Of a DNA stretch of 64,000 bases, positions 25,614 through 38,687 are shown one piece after another. Both the position numbers and the translations under genes were made by a program. The DNA is from Rotaria socialis (taxonomy: Eukaryota > Rotifera > Eurotatoria > Philodinida > Philodinidae), in contig CAJNYU010004544.1 in the NCBI GenBank assembly GCA_905331475.1, positions 62,001-126,000 on the forward strand. Reading direction: 5' to 3'. Each line of letters begins with the position of its first letter. Position 1 is the first letter of the stretch. The notes below the pieces were generated by a model. The model was not told the origin of the DNA and ran no database searches. It worked only from the letters and a program-made list of their open reading frames with translations.

Positions 25614-28600
25614 CTAATAAAAAAGAATAACCTTTTCGTTTGTTTCTTCTTTTTTGCTTTCTACTAACAAAGCTTCTCTTATGGCTCGTTCAACTGTTAA
25701 ATCAGCTAACGGCTCAATCGTATTGTCGAGTGACTACAGATGATAACACAAAAAGCAGATTTTTTTTTTTGATAATGCAATAAGAAGTACAAAAATGAAA
25801 GCGTTCACCTCATTTGGTTGTGATTCGTGATAATGTTGATTCAATTTATTTTCCTCGTGCTTATGTGCCTCACGTTGTTGTTGATCATGATTATTGATTA
25901 ATTTGTCAGTATTTCGCTGCTTTTCAATATGACTATGTTTACGTGAAATATAGCCACGAACATGTGATTGAATGACAGTTGCAGCATGATTCTCATTATC
26001 TCTGTTAGGCTATAAAGAAGTTTTATAAGCTCACTCTCACGCAAATGCACATGTGTTTAAATATTAGTAAAACAAAATCAATCGAATTTCAATGGATTAC
26101 AATTATACCTGTGAACTTGGTGAGCCAAGTGGTTTGTGATGAGTTGAATGAGACATTTGTTGTTCATTTTGATCATGGATTATTCCATCATCTATTGGTA
26201 ATGGTGCCGGTGGTGTATGACGTTGATAATCATCGTCAAAACCTTTACCATTTGTATTATCATGATGATTATTCTTCTGATGATGGCCATTATTCATTCC
26301 AAATCTATTGTTAATTTTGTCATCATCATCATGATGATCTTCGTAAGTTTTTGGTGGAGTCTAAGTGAAGAAGAAAAAGAAACAAGCAAATTGAAAATTA
26401 CCGTTTTATTTTCAGTCAATGCAGTATACTTTTACTGATCGTAGTGATGGTAGTAGTGGTGGTGGTGGTGAACGTTGAGGTGAATCAGTAAAATTTCGAT
26501 TGGACTTTGGTTGACTTGGCGGTTGATGATGGCGACGTGGTGTTTTCTAGATAATAAATAAGATTAATAGGGATATCAATTTTCATTAAGGATATAGAAA
26601 AATGAATTAGCTTACTCCTGCATTGCCAAATAAATTCTCGTCCTAAAAGTATAAACAAAAAGCTTATCGATTTTAGCAATTTTTATAACTTACTTCAACA
26701 GTTTCAACTTCTCGATAATCTACAGGCAAATCGACTTTTGTATCATGTGTTTCATCAATTTCACGTACATGTTCACGATGATTTAAACGACCTTTATAAA
26801 TACCTCCGTCATCTAAAGAAATTTTTGAAAAGAATAGTTTCAGTGTTTTTGTCTAATATAACCTCGATCAAGATCTGTTTCTTTAGTCGGACCACGTCGA
26901 TGTTGTTGAGGTTTATTATTGAAAAAGTCATATTCTTCTCGAACAGGACGTCGTCTTAGAATATAATAGTTAATTTAAAATATACATAATTAAACTAACT
27001 TACTGTCCACCATGTTCAACACTTCCGTGCGAATTTGCTGTTGTTGTATGTGTATTTGTTCCATCCGATCTTGTATATCTATATAACGAAAAAAACATGA
27101 TTAAATAATAGAGATCAATGAAAATTTATCGACGTATTAATTTGAAAATCTACGAAGGAGAAGAAGAAAAAGAACAAGAAGAAGAAGTAAATCATGGTAA
27201 TTTATGTTGTCTTTGTAATTTCGCATTTCAACACTCAATCGTCTGTTGATTAGAATAGAGAATAGCATCGCCGGCAGTTGAAGATATTTATTATTAAATA
27301 ATACCTGTGTTGAATGGAATGAAGCATGTCTGGCGGTGGATGATTATCATTATAATCTTCTAGTCTCGTTTGACGGGTAGATAATCTTATTCGAGCACGA
27401 TCACTACAAAAATTTACGAGATACTTTTGCCTGAATGAAGATCATGCGACTTGATATAAATAATTAACTACATGTGTATCAATACAATTCTAAGAACATT
27501 ACACACTTTTTTGTTTTTTTTTTGTAAATTAGTACGGATAGTCTGTTTTTTATTGCTTATCTACCGATGCAAATAACACGCTACTATTTGCTGTGTTATA
27601 TCACATCGGGTATCCTAATACATACCCAGAAAATTGATAATTCGATCTAATTTAATGGGAAAGAAAGACATGTTGAGATTAAAAAGAACATCAAATGCAT
27701 TAATAGTCTTATGTTAAATATGCTTTTGCTTTAATGAATTATTTACAACTTAGACAAGCAAAATGTATCAGTTTCTACTTACGATTTTCTTGACATTTTT
27801 GGTGATGAATTTGGACTAATGGATTTTGGATCGGGATATTCAATACGTTTGAAACGTTCTTTTCCTGCTGCAACGTACATGCCATTGAATTCAAGTTGTT
27901 GAGCTGATGTTATTAATTCTCCATTCATTGCATACAACCTGAATAAAAACACATTTGTTCTTATGATATAAAAATCAATCATAAGACTCATGTAAATACT
28001 TCAATACAGCCGAATATGATAGGGATACTTTTCTAGTAACTTCGTCAAGAACTGATTCCCAATTTTGTAATGTTGGCTTAACTAGAAGAACTTTTGATGG
28101 CAATGTTAAAGGATCACCATTTCGGTAGGCACTAAAAATGAAATAATAATCAGATTTGATAGATGAAAAAAAAAAGAACAAAATAACTACTTACTAAATA
28201 ATAACATTTTCTGATCGAGATAATTTTAATGCTCTTCCTTCAACGTCAAAACGTCGAACAGGTGGTAGCTAGAGAGCAACAAAAAATAGAAAATTTAACA
28301 TTTTACGTTTTTTATAATGACTTGAACAAGATCACATTTCGATGAGGAAACTTAACTTTTGAAGTTATTATATAATAATAACAATCTATACTCATATTTT
28401 CTTCAATCATCAGTGCACTTATCTCTACTAATATCTGTGATACTCTAAGGAGATTTAAAAAAAAGGATTAACTCAATATTTAATCAAAATAAGTATAAAT
28501 TCTATCGTTCTCAATAAGTATATTGATGAATAAATAGAATTTATATATAGATACATATATATTATTCTGTATTAGTTATACTTACTCTATATTGTCCTCG

Positions 28601-29038
28601 TTCTTTACTTTGAACTCGTTTACCATCTGCAATATCAAGATAACTAAAACAAAATCATTTAAATGAATCTTGTCAAAAACTAATTTGTTCACATTCTTAC
28701 TGAAGCTTTTTAAATTTTTCACCTCCAGATGCAACATAAGTTCGATGGTCTTCGAGCTCAGATATATCATGTAATCGCGTACCACTTTTAGGTGTGTAGA
28801 TACATCTTACTGCACCAAAATTTGCTCTTAATGCTTGTGATGCATCGTCTAATAAAACATCGAGCATTGGATATTTGCGTTGATTTATAACAAATGAACG
28901 TCCAGGAAAAAATGAATCTCCATTTCTCATTAATTTTATAGCTCGACCATGTTCAAGAGTTGATGCACGCTGTTGTTGTTGCTGTTGCTGTTGTTGAGAG
29001 TCATTCTGACCATGATGTGGATCATATTCAGTGATCAT
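25614..29038 (-). CDS. DCDC2: DCDC2-like doublecortin protein with C-terminal IQ motif
   Basis: Fourteen exons, in coding order 28701-29038, 28586-28643, 28195-28268, 28000-28131, 27783-27938, 27305-27403, 27004-27078, 26863-26954, 26694-26812, 26616-26642, 26436-26546, 26109-26360, 25809-26009 and 25614-25733, give 617 aa in continuous phase. A poly-Gln stretch precedes DCX domain 1 (about 33-115: RNGDSFFPGRSFVINQRKYP, FGAVRCIYTPKSG). DCX domain 2 follows (about 140-240: LLVKPTLQNWESVLDEVT, FNGMYVAAGKERFKRI). Both match human DCDC2, a microtubule-binding ciliary protein. The tail is His/Asp/Pro-rich and carries an IQ motif at about 523-535 (VIQSHVRGYISRK), not a feature I know from vertebrate DCDC2. 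Exon 8 uses a weak donor (GTTATA). Likely axonemal or microtubule role; the extra calmodulin binding is inferred. Confidence 0.9.
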
Positions 29039-32000
29039 TTTGTAGAAAGGATTTTAATATATATGCGTGTATATGTATGAATGTATGAGATCGAAATGAA
29101 GAGAGAGAAGAAGAAAAAAGACGAAAAAGTAAATGATGATGAAACTATGATGATGTGAAGTAAGAAGCCCAAAAATAAGCGTCAAGACAAGAAATAAGTT
29201 GTGGTCGTGATGCTGAATGTAAGAGTATATTGGTCTTTGTTATCGTCATCGCCAAGTATCAATCTGAAAGAAGAATAAGAACAAATAAAATTTCTGGTGC
29301 TGTAGAATAAAATGCTTTAGATAGGCTTCAGTAGGTCAGTCAGACTTACACTTTTATGAAATCATTATTTCATATTAACTAAAAGCTAGGATATTGCTCG
29401 TTGTATTTTTTACACTTACTTCTGAAATTTTATCGTTAATCAAGTATAAACTTCAACTCAGGTTATTTGCTTTTGCCAATTCGTCTCGTAGCAAACAATT
29501 CTAAGGTTGCCTGATCAATGTTTTGTAAACAGAAAATGCGGCCAACTCTCTTTTTCTACTATCGATCGGCTGATAGGTGGATGTACGGTACAAAGAGCAA
29601 CAAAAAATCAAATCAGTCAAATATATGCGTGTGTAACAGAACGCTTTTCTAGTTTTCTTTCTTTCTCTTTTTCACTAAATCAACGAACTTCATATGAATT
29701 TGTTTAATAGAATTTCTTTTAGACAAATAATATACGTAATGAACAACTCACAAATATCTAACCATAAAATTATCAGTAGCTATTTAATAGTGAAAATCTC
29801 AAGGGATAATTAATCTGAAGAGGGCTTTTTTCTTATTTGGAAATTTAACTGCTATAACCTTCACTTTGTAATCGATTTGTTTATATAGCAATTATATTTT
29901 TCATTCTCGCCGTTCTCTTTTTTCTCTCTCGTCATTTATATGCCAAATCTGAAAGTGTGTTGGTCTCCTCCGGTGTATGTGCGAGCGAGCGTCTCGTTTT
30001 TTGAACAACAACACAAGGCTCAGTTGCATAGCAACATTGTGTATGTGTATTGTTCCAATAATTACTTGCGCGAAAATATAATGCTCTTTTACGCGAACGG
30101 CAAAGAGAACATCTTGAGAGCACCATAGTATAGAAGGTGTATGCAATGCTGTAGCGACGGACTGTTGTCAAGAGGAAGAGAGAGACCGAAAAGAGAGGAG
30201 AAGAGAGGAAGGACGAAAAAATGATATGACGACAACGATGACAACGATCATCTCATCGTTACTACTTTGTCTTTTATTTTCTGTCTCAGTATTTTTTTTT
30301 AGACTATGAAAAAAAGCGAAAAGGATCAAGCTCAATGGTAAACAAATAAGATGATCATCGCTAACAAGTCTATTCGTAGTCTGTATAAAATCTAAAATGA
30401 TGTAGATGAATTATGAATCTATTCATAAATAGGTGCAATCATGCAAATAAATCGAATTTCATGATGATAAATGAATGCAAAGTAAATATGAGAGAGTTAT
30501 AGTTACGAAGAAAATGCAAAATGAGAAAATACGCAAGTCCTTATTTTACAAGAGGCAATAAAAGAATTTGAATTGAGAAGCAAAAAAAGCGAATGTCGCC
30601 AATTTTATACATCTCTTTACTCTCAAAGCCGTGTTGGTTCATTTATTTTACCTCTTTTGTTTCTTATTCAAAAAAAAACTTTTTCTCGAAATACATGTAT
30701 TTCAATCATTTCAACATTTATGAGTCGTTTATTTACTAACTCATGCCATTGAAAAGTTCAAATTAATTTTAAATTTTAAGAAATTCTGAATCATGTTTTT
30801 AATATTGTTATCTTCTAATATGCATAAAACTGACCTGAACTGTATATGAAAGGCGTTAGTAATGTAATGATAAGCATATGATATATGTTAACAATTAAGT
30901 TCATAGGTCATATCTACGATAAATTTAACAACGAAAACATTTCATTACATTGGTTATGTAAACATTAGTGTGAATAGAAACAGCCGAAATAAATTTAAAA
31001 AAAGTAAAATAAAGAATATGTGTGATTTTGGAACGATATATGCGCCTTCGCGAATAGTCGTAACGATTTCTTTCTCTCCTATTTGATTCTCTTGTTCACG
31101 GTACACTTCTGAACAAGGAACGGTAATAGGATTTTCACTTTTTTCCTCTTTTATTTCTTTTTCTTTCAAGCTCGTAGCGTGTGCTTTTGTTTGTGTGTGC
31201 ACGAGTCTTTGTCTTTTTGTTGGTGTTTCAACTTTGAGATGATTGTAAAAGAAGAAAAGAAAAGTATTTTTTTAATGGAACATAAGAAATAAACTGTACG
31301 ATTGGTATTCGTTAAGAAGGAAAAAAATCCTCGAATAAAATACGAATAAATAATACTATTCTGAGCAAAAAATAGAAAAGCTTCTTTTTCTATGATAATA
31401 CCGATATATGCACGAGTGAAGATTTCTAAATCAAAAAAAGAAGCAACAACACAGGGCACGCATGCACAGCAGATGAAATTTTTTTTATAGCGTGATATGA
31501 TTTGAATTTAATCAGGGTATAAAATACTTCAGGGACGCTTGTCTTTCATTTGTAGGTTTATTCAATTTTACAAAAATAAATAAATAAAATGATCCTGAAA
31601 CAAGCAAGGAAAACTCTCTCACACTCACACACTTGAGTTTACTTTTAAAAAAGTTGTTATCACAGTCGTCGCCAATTGTTCAAACTCAATTAACCTTTTT
31701 TTTTTCTTTCTTAATGATTTAACACGGAATGGTCATAAGGACGTGCTGAATATTATGCTTACCTCATTTGTTTGAATGTCAGTCAGTGGAGAAAAAAAAC
31801 GTTCGATGAATTTTTATTTGATGCTTCAATTTAAATGAAGGTAACCGCGTCACTACAACAAAGCAACCTACCAATTTTTTTAATTGTGCTACAGAAATGT
31901 CGTTCATCACCATTCGGTTGCGAATAGTGAATCAAAAGAAAAGCATTTTATACAAGTCTTTAAAAAAAACGTCTGTCAACATCTACGCTCGTCCATTTTT

Positions 32001-33274
32001 ATTTTATATTGGTTACTTATCAGCCAAAATTGCTCTTTTTTTCTCTTTCTTTTTTCTGTCTGTCATCTACATTAACAGTTAAAAATCACTCCAACAGGCT
32101 CGCATTCAAGTCGAAAATAGGCATTGTATATATGCCTATAGGTTGTGCACAATAATCTGAAGAAATCAGTATTAGCATACAGAATATATATATATATATA
32201 TATATAAAGTATCATTTGTTAATAAAGACAAAAAATCTTACTTAGTGGTTTAGTCAATTTATTACGCGTTTTTTTTGTTCTTTATTTTTTGTTATAATCA
32301 CTAATGCTTGGTTGTCATGTAGTGCTATTAAAGCGATGCAACAAAATAAATACTTGTAAGAGAAGATGTTGATAAGATAAGGTAAGTGTGATAGATATTT
32401 ATTGCAGTTCTATTACATTTAAATAATGTTTTATTCCTTTTATTTGTTTACTTTTTTCTATAATTATTTTTAGTTAGAAAGAATAAAATAAAGAAAGTTT
32501 TTGATCTCTTCTTATTTAAGACGAATTAAACGATAAGATGGATGACTTTCAGACATATTGCTTATGTAGGTTACATATTCTTTTGTCTTGGCTTCGTTTA
32601 AAAGAAGAATGATTGTGTAGTCTAGAAATAATCGTTACGAGAGGGTAGATTCTTTTTGTAAATTACAGACATTCTTTAATAAAACAGAATCATGTTGTAA
32701 CTGTGGTTTCTAAGCTGTTGTTTTTTTAATTATGAAAATAAGGTAGGGCAATTTGTCTCATTATGCATTGCTTAGAAACTATGTTTTTCTGATTTCCATG
32801 GATCCAGTATTTATTTTAGTAGTAGTGCCGATACAGGTAAGCAAAACATTATTTTCATTGTTGACATAAATCATTGTTACTACACAAGTATTCACATAAA
32901 AACAAACTGAATTGTTAATAAAGAAAAGAAACACTTGTATTGAATAATTTTCTTTGATACACATTATGCTGTTTCGTATCTGATTGCATCAATTTTTAGC
33001 CATTAAAAATTTGACTCTTTCATGCAAAAAGAAAATACTATCTTACTTATAAATAGTGTATTATATTATCTAAAGATTATTCGTTTTTATGCAATCGAAT
33101 AAATAAAGAGAGAAAGATTCGTGTTCTATTAGATATCATTCTTACTGTTAGAATTATTTACATGCGTGAAAGGCAATTGAATATTGAACAACGCATTATA
33201 TCTAGATAAGAGGGAGAGAGGGAGCGAAGAAAGATAGGAGACAGAATAATCACACATATTCAATTTTAAAATCA
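29039..33274. other. Intergenic region
   Basis: Holds the 5' flank of the DCDC2-like gene (purine-rich at about 29090-29130 and 30165-30215) and a TA microsatellite at 32184-32207. Open frames here are short and unlike known proteins. No gene or RNA supported. Confidence 0.55.
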
Positions 33275-35486
33275 CTATGCAATGGAATTAAACATATTCG
33301 TTGTTGTATAGCCAAGATCACTTGCTAATTCACCAATGTGTGAAGGACTGAGAGAAAAAAGATCATAAGTAAACATTTCATTTTTGTTTTTTGCCATTGA
33401 TAATGATGATGTATCAATTAATTGATGTCGTTTAAAGAAACGAACAAATATAATAAGATCATTCATGGAGTTTAATTGAAAACGTTTATAAATATATATT
33501 AATTTGTAACGTAAATCATCGTTAGTAAGACTAGTTGGTAAATCTTCATCATCGTTACCATCGTCTATTGATGTATCACTATCATTCATATCTACTTGGT
33601 CAGATTGAACGATTGGATTTGATGAAATTTGTATTGGTTGAATCAGAATTTGTTCATGAGCTAAATTCGAATAATAGAACAATAAAAAATTTTCTTTGTC
33701 TTTTAGATTGAATAGTTACGTGAATCAGATTTATCTGAACGTCGACAAGGATTATCATCAATATCCATTGAAGCTTGACTATGATTATTTTCATTTTGAA
33801 AGACATGAGTGAATGGTGAATTAGACGCTGATGGTTGAGATATACCACTAGATGACGATGATAATGATGATGATGATGATAAAATAGTTGAATTAATAGG
33901 AAGATCGATTTGGGATTGAGAAGGACTGCAAAAAAGTTTAGGAAGAGTTGACTTTTTAGTTTTTGTTAATGGCTTATTAGGTGACGATGAAGAACGATTT
34001 GATTGGTCATGTTGAGATGAATTCGAAGATTGATGTATTGAATGTTCTAGATTTCACGATAAAATATTTTTCTTATTTATATTTTGAAAATTACTTTTAG
34101 AAATATTAGCTTTGCCTGAAGAATTGCTATTAGTAGAACTATTAATAGATGATGAAGAACGATCTTGTTTCGCATTAGATTGAGTTGTAGATAATACTAA
34201 TTGTTGTTTTTGTGAATTCTTTGAAAAAATAATACTATTTACATGTACGCAAGAAAAAACGATTTACTATTATCTTACTCGAATCGAATTTCGATTTGTC
34301 GAAGAAGAAGATATCGATGGACGAGACTTTTTTTCTACAATTGTAGACGACGGTCGTGTCGGTACAGGTTTTCTGGGAATTTTTTTAAGATTAGTAATTG
34401 GAACTGATGTATTAGTATTATTGGAACAAGTATTAGTTGATGATGATGATGATGATGATCGTGATTGTGATAATAGCTCTTGTTTAATAATATTGTTTGA
34501 AGGTGATTTAACAATCGAAGTTACTGTCTGTTCTGTTTTATTTGAAGGCTTCGAAGGATTTTTATTGATTGTTTTCTTTGGTCCATTTTGTAGATTTGTT
34601 ACCAATTTACTTTTTGATGGAGAAGTAATAGGTTCTTTCTTTTTTATGCTACTTATTGTCGATTGAATGGAATTTGTAATATCATTGGTTGATTGTGATT
34701 TAACTAATTTTGTTGATGTTCGCACTTTAGATAATGATAAATCTAAAAATTTAGTTAGATAAAAATAAAGAAACAAACGTTTTTTTAGAAATTTTCTTAC
34801 TTTCAGTATTATCTTTCGCAATAATTGTTTGATTTGATTCTTTTATTGGTAAGATTTTAGAAACTTTTCCTTCTATTACAGAGGAAGATTTATATGACAC
34901 GAATTTAGATTTTTTACTATTAACTATTGTTTTACTAAGACTGTCATTCTTAATTACTGATTGTACTTTTTTGTTTTTAATATCATTTGTTGATTGTTCA
35001 AGTTTTACTTTTTTATTGTTAACAACATTTACTGTAGGCGCTGGTGAAATAGGTCTTTTCTGCTGTGGAGAATGACGAATGACTGTTTCACGTGTTAATA
35101 CTTGTCCTTCGTCTGTATCACTCGCATCGGTATCTGTATTATTCGAAGCTATTGGGCCACTATCGACTATTTTCTAAATATATAGAAACAAGGAATGAAC
35201 TAATGAAGTAACAAGTTCAAAACTTACAACAACAGTTAAACGACAAACCCTGCTATGTTCTTTATTTTTATTGCTCATTTTCTTTTTCTTCTTAAAGACT
35301 CGCGGCAAAAAGTAATAGTATTAGGAGAGAGAATAAAAATTGGTTGATTTTATTACGAATATAGTTTTTTTTGAGTCATTTTGCACAGCTGATGTATGCC
35401 GTTTTTTTTTCTTTTCTTTCCTTACCGATTGCAAAAGAAAACCTTACTGGAGTGGGGGGGGGGGGGGGGGGGGGGGNNNNNNNNNN

Positions 35487-35551
<65 letters not shown>

Positions 35552-36326
35552 AATATTCCCCACATGACGATGTTTTATCATGAGCCTATTTTAAGTGGGA
35601 GAAAGAAATAAGCCATGTTAAGGACACACGCCTTTGTATTCATCTATCATTGAGATAACAAAGAAAAATTTCCAACTCACTCCGCCAGCAGCAAGAATCT
35701 TTTGACGAAATTCACAATCAGGATTGCGAAAGGTACAGCGATATTTTCGTACGTAGCTTTGCTTTTGTCGAAACGGATGTCCATCGATACTTTTATGTAA
35801 ATCAAGATCGTATTCAATACGAAATGTTTTCGGTTTGTTTTTGGTTTTGAAATATATTTCGATTGGCTATAAATAAATATATCAAAATAATGTAAAAAAA
35901 AGCATTAAAAAAAAGAAAAACATTACTACTTACTAGATGAAAGCCAGCATAGCCAGTTTCTTGAATAGCAAATGGTGTTGATTTTAATTCTATATGTTAT
36001 TTCGCATAAACGTAAATATAGTAATATATGTATATATTGACTTAAATATCAGTTTACCACGTTTATGATTAGGATATTCAGGATGAAGATGAAATATGCA
36101 ACGCTGTATTAAACAACTTAAATCACCATTAACATCAGCGGAACGTAAATATATTTTCCAATCGTGAGTACGTGGTGGATTATGAAGAGTTGTAGCTTCA
36201 GATCGAATTATTGAACTATGTCCGACTTCAAAATCGATTTCAACAATCTATTTACAAATAAAATGGAGAACTTAGTTTTTCCATCAACGAACAACAAACC
36301 TCGCAGGCGTCATCGTGATCACTCAT
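33275..36326 (-). CDS. MLLT3: AF9/ENL-like YEATS-domain transcription elongation protein
   Basis: Ten exons, in coding order 36300-36326, 36058-36247, 35934-35989, 35681-35866, 35228-35290, 34801-35173, 34279-34742, 34095-34218, 33720-34046 and 33275-33660, encode 731 aa. The N-terminal YEATS domain (about 10-140) has THDWKIYLRS, FHLHPEYPNHKR, ETGYAGFHLPIEIYFK and YDLDLH, and ends in the AF9-like RQKILAAGG. A long Ser/Lys/Asn-rich linker follows. The C-terminal about 80 residues match the ANC1 homology domain (KLIYIYKRF, FTYDLFSLSPSHIGELASDL), which binds AF4, DOT1L and CBX partners. AF9/ENL read acylated histone lysines and recruit the super elongation complex. In the acyl pocket AF9 His56 and Tyr78 are kept, but Ser58-Phe59 reads Glu-Tyr. 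Symbol denotes the MLLT1/MLLT3 family, not a one-to-one orthologue. Confidence 0.9.
35454..35548. repeat. Poly-G / N gap / poly-C tract in an intron
   Basis: G23 (35454-35476), ten Ns (35477-35486), then C62 (35487-35548). It lies in the 390-bp intron 4 of the AF9/ENL-like gene. G and C runs facing each other across a gap suggest two contigs ended in the same kind of homopolymer and were joined artificially. True length and orientation are unknown. Confidence 0.95.
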
Positions 36327-37920
36327 TTCGGTTTTTTACCAATCTGAAAGCAAAGGCTTTTATTCGTTAGATTTCTTTGATAATATTTGAAAACTTAAAA
36401 AAACACTCAATGAATTTTAAAGTAAAAATGTTTATAGAAATGGATATATGTATATATATATATATATATATTATTGACAATCTATAGAAAGAAATGGCAA
36501 TAAGAAAAAAAGAAAAAATAGCTTGAAATATATTCATACATGGTTTTATCCAAACATAATCGTAGATAAAAAACAGATGACCAATAATATTTTTCGCAAC
36601 AATTCTGATTATTTGAGTCTCTATTGTACAATGCAAACATGATCTAACAGAGAAGTTTCTTATAGATGACTCAGTTGATTTGATTGTTGTCTACTGACAT
36701 CTCGTATCGTATTTTATTGTTATATGTCTATATGTATTAGTAAGACGATGGAAACTGTTGTAGTTCACGCGAAACATTAATGTTAAGGTATTTTGTAAAC
36801 AAAACCATAATTACTAATAACAGAATTTTTTCTACAAAAATAAAATAAAGAAAAATGTATTCGTACTGACTCTAACTTATATCAAAATTACACATTACAA
36901 GATGTTGATTGATCTATAGCAATAAACCTGTCGTAGTACAATCAGGGTTCATTATTTCTTAGTACTAAAGTAAAAGATACGCGGTAGATCTAGGAAAGAG
37001 ATGGTATGAGACGTAGAGTTCTTCTCGTTTAATTGGCTAGTTTATTCCATGCGATGCCACAAGAATGAAGGCTTTTGATCAAGTAGTTGTACCGAGACAA
37101 TTACTACATTACCACTAATTTGTAATACAATTGATAATGCATGCAGTAAATGTAATTATGTATCTTAATTAGAAGTTAGATAGCCATCACATGATGAAGT
37201 TTTAAAATGTTAATTTTTTTGCGAATCGTTGTCTATCGGTTTTTTACAAGCAACCGATCGCGGGAACCACAGCGTTACTCGTACAATTTTGTAAAATCAA
37301 TATAAAACTATTGGATGAATCCAAATGCAAACCGTATTTTTTCAAGTAGTACGAGAACGAGCACTATATTAAATAGCTTTTAATAAAAATGAATAAAGAG
37401 GCATAGAAATAAATTGTTTTTAGTATAAATTCGTCGCTGAAGGAGTTTTCAAGGATTTCGAAAATCAATAAAAAGTAACCATACTGATTTGCACACATTA
37501 TTAGCAGTAAATATAACCAAAATACATACATTGGACTTTTAAAAAAATGGTCAATCTACAATTCATAATATTGACTTTTGTATTATAAATTCTAAAGGGA
37601 TTTACCCTCTTTTTTTCTCTAAAAGCTGATATCCATTTGCCACCATTGTATAGTTTTACCTTTTGATTATCTAGTTTTTACTGTTCTGTGGAAAATCTTT
37701 TGAATTCTTTGGTAAAAATCAGATTTTTCATCATCGAAAATACTAAATTATTCTAAAATGCTTTTTACGCTTTGATGAGATTGATTTATTTATCGTTTTG
37801 TTTTTGTGGTTGGCCAATTCGAGATGAAAATCTGAATGATGAAGAAGATCCATCTATTTTACCGAACAAATGAAACCGAGACAATCTAGACAGTTTATGT
37901 CTTGCATGATAAAATAATAA
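36327..37920. other. Intergenic region
   Basis: 5' flank of the AF9/ENL-like gene. AT-rich, with a TA microsatellite at 36451-36471. No gene found. Confidence 0.6.
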
Positions 37921-38196
37921 CCCAGGTCGAGCATTACGGCTACCAGAAACGGTCGTATACGGCCGTAAACGTTAACGTATACTGCCGTTTCCTGCCGTTT
38001 CTCACCGTAAATGGCCGTAACTTGACGTTTTGGTATGCACCGTATTACGGCCGTAATTAATCGTGTCGTAAACGGTTACCAACGACCGTAATGTGGTCGG
38101 ATATTTCCGTATCCGATCGTTTATGGCACGATACAAAACGACCGTAATACGGTGCATACCAAACGGCCGTGTACGATACAAGTTGATCGACCTGGG
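37921..38196. mobile_element. 276-bp CCCAGG...CCTGGG non-autonomous element, copy 1
   Basis: Ends are perfect 10-bp inverted repeats: CCCAGGTCGA (37921-37930) and TCGACCTGGG (38187-38196). The interior is far more GC-rich than its surroundings and is built from repeated CGGCCGTAA-like units on both strands. It includes an inverted pair around TTTGGTATGCACCGTATTAC (about 38031-38050 and 38138-38157). No coding potential and no clear target duplication. A second element of exactly the same length with a similar left end lies at 60544-60819. Confidence 0.7.
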
Positions 38197-38687
38197 AAGG
38201 CTAATAAATAATCGATTGCTTTTTATTTTTGATTGATCAAGATAGCGAAAATGAACAAGACTCTTTAGAATCATGTAATAAGGATGGAAATCAAAGAGAT
38301 CAACTTAAAGAGTAGATATTATTTTAATTTACTCATTACTGGCTTTATTAACTTGGAAAATTTTTAATATTTCATAATTATGTTTTTTCTTCGTCTTATT
38401 CTGAATAAATTCAATCTACTTTACTAACATCATAATCATAAATCAGAACGATGATGATAATATGAATCAATTCGATTGTTTTCATTAGAGCAAACCTTGT
38501 TGCCCTGTAGTTAATTACTGTATTGATTTATTTGCTTATGTGTCATTTATCAATGATCAAGAATTCGAAAAAAAGTTCGTAATTTAAAAGATCAATCGAT
38601 ATTGCTCACTACTGGAATGCAACAAGAAAGTCAATATTATGTTTAATATCGAAAAACAGTATAAATTGATAAATTAGAACTATTAAG

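Noticed and set aside
29901..30171. Three overlapping frames on both strands
   Set aside because: Mutually overlapping and unlike known proteins; consistent with chance in a less AT-rich stretch.
34421..34666. Plus-strand frame rich in Asp, Phe and Val
   Set aside because: Antisense to the Ser-rich linker exon of the AF9/ENL-like gene.
35340..35611. Plus-strand frames with poly-Gly and poly-Pro
   Set aside because: Translation of the G/N/C homopolymer gap within an intron.
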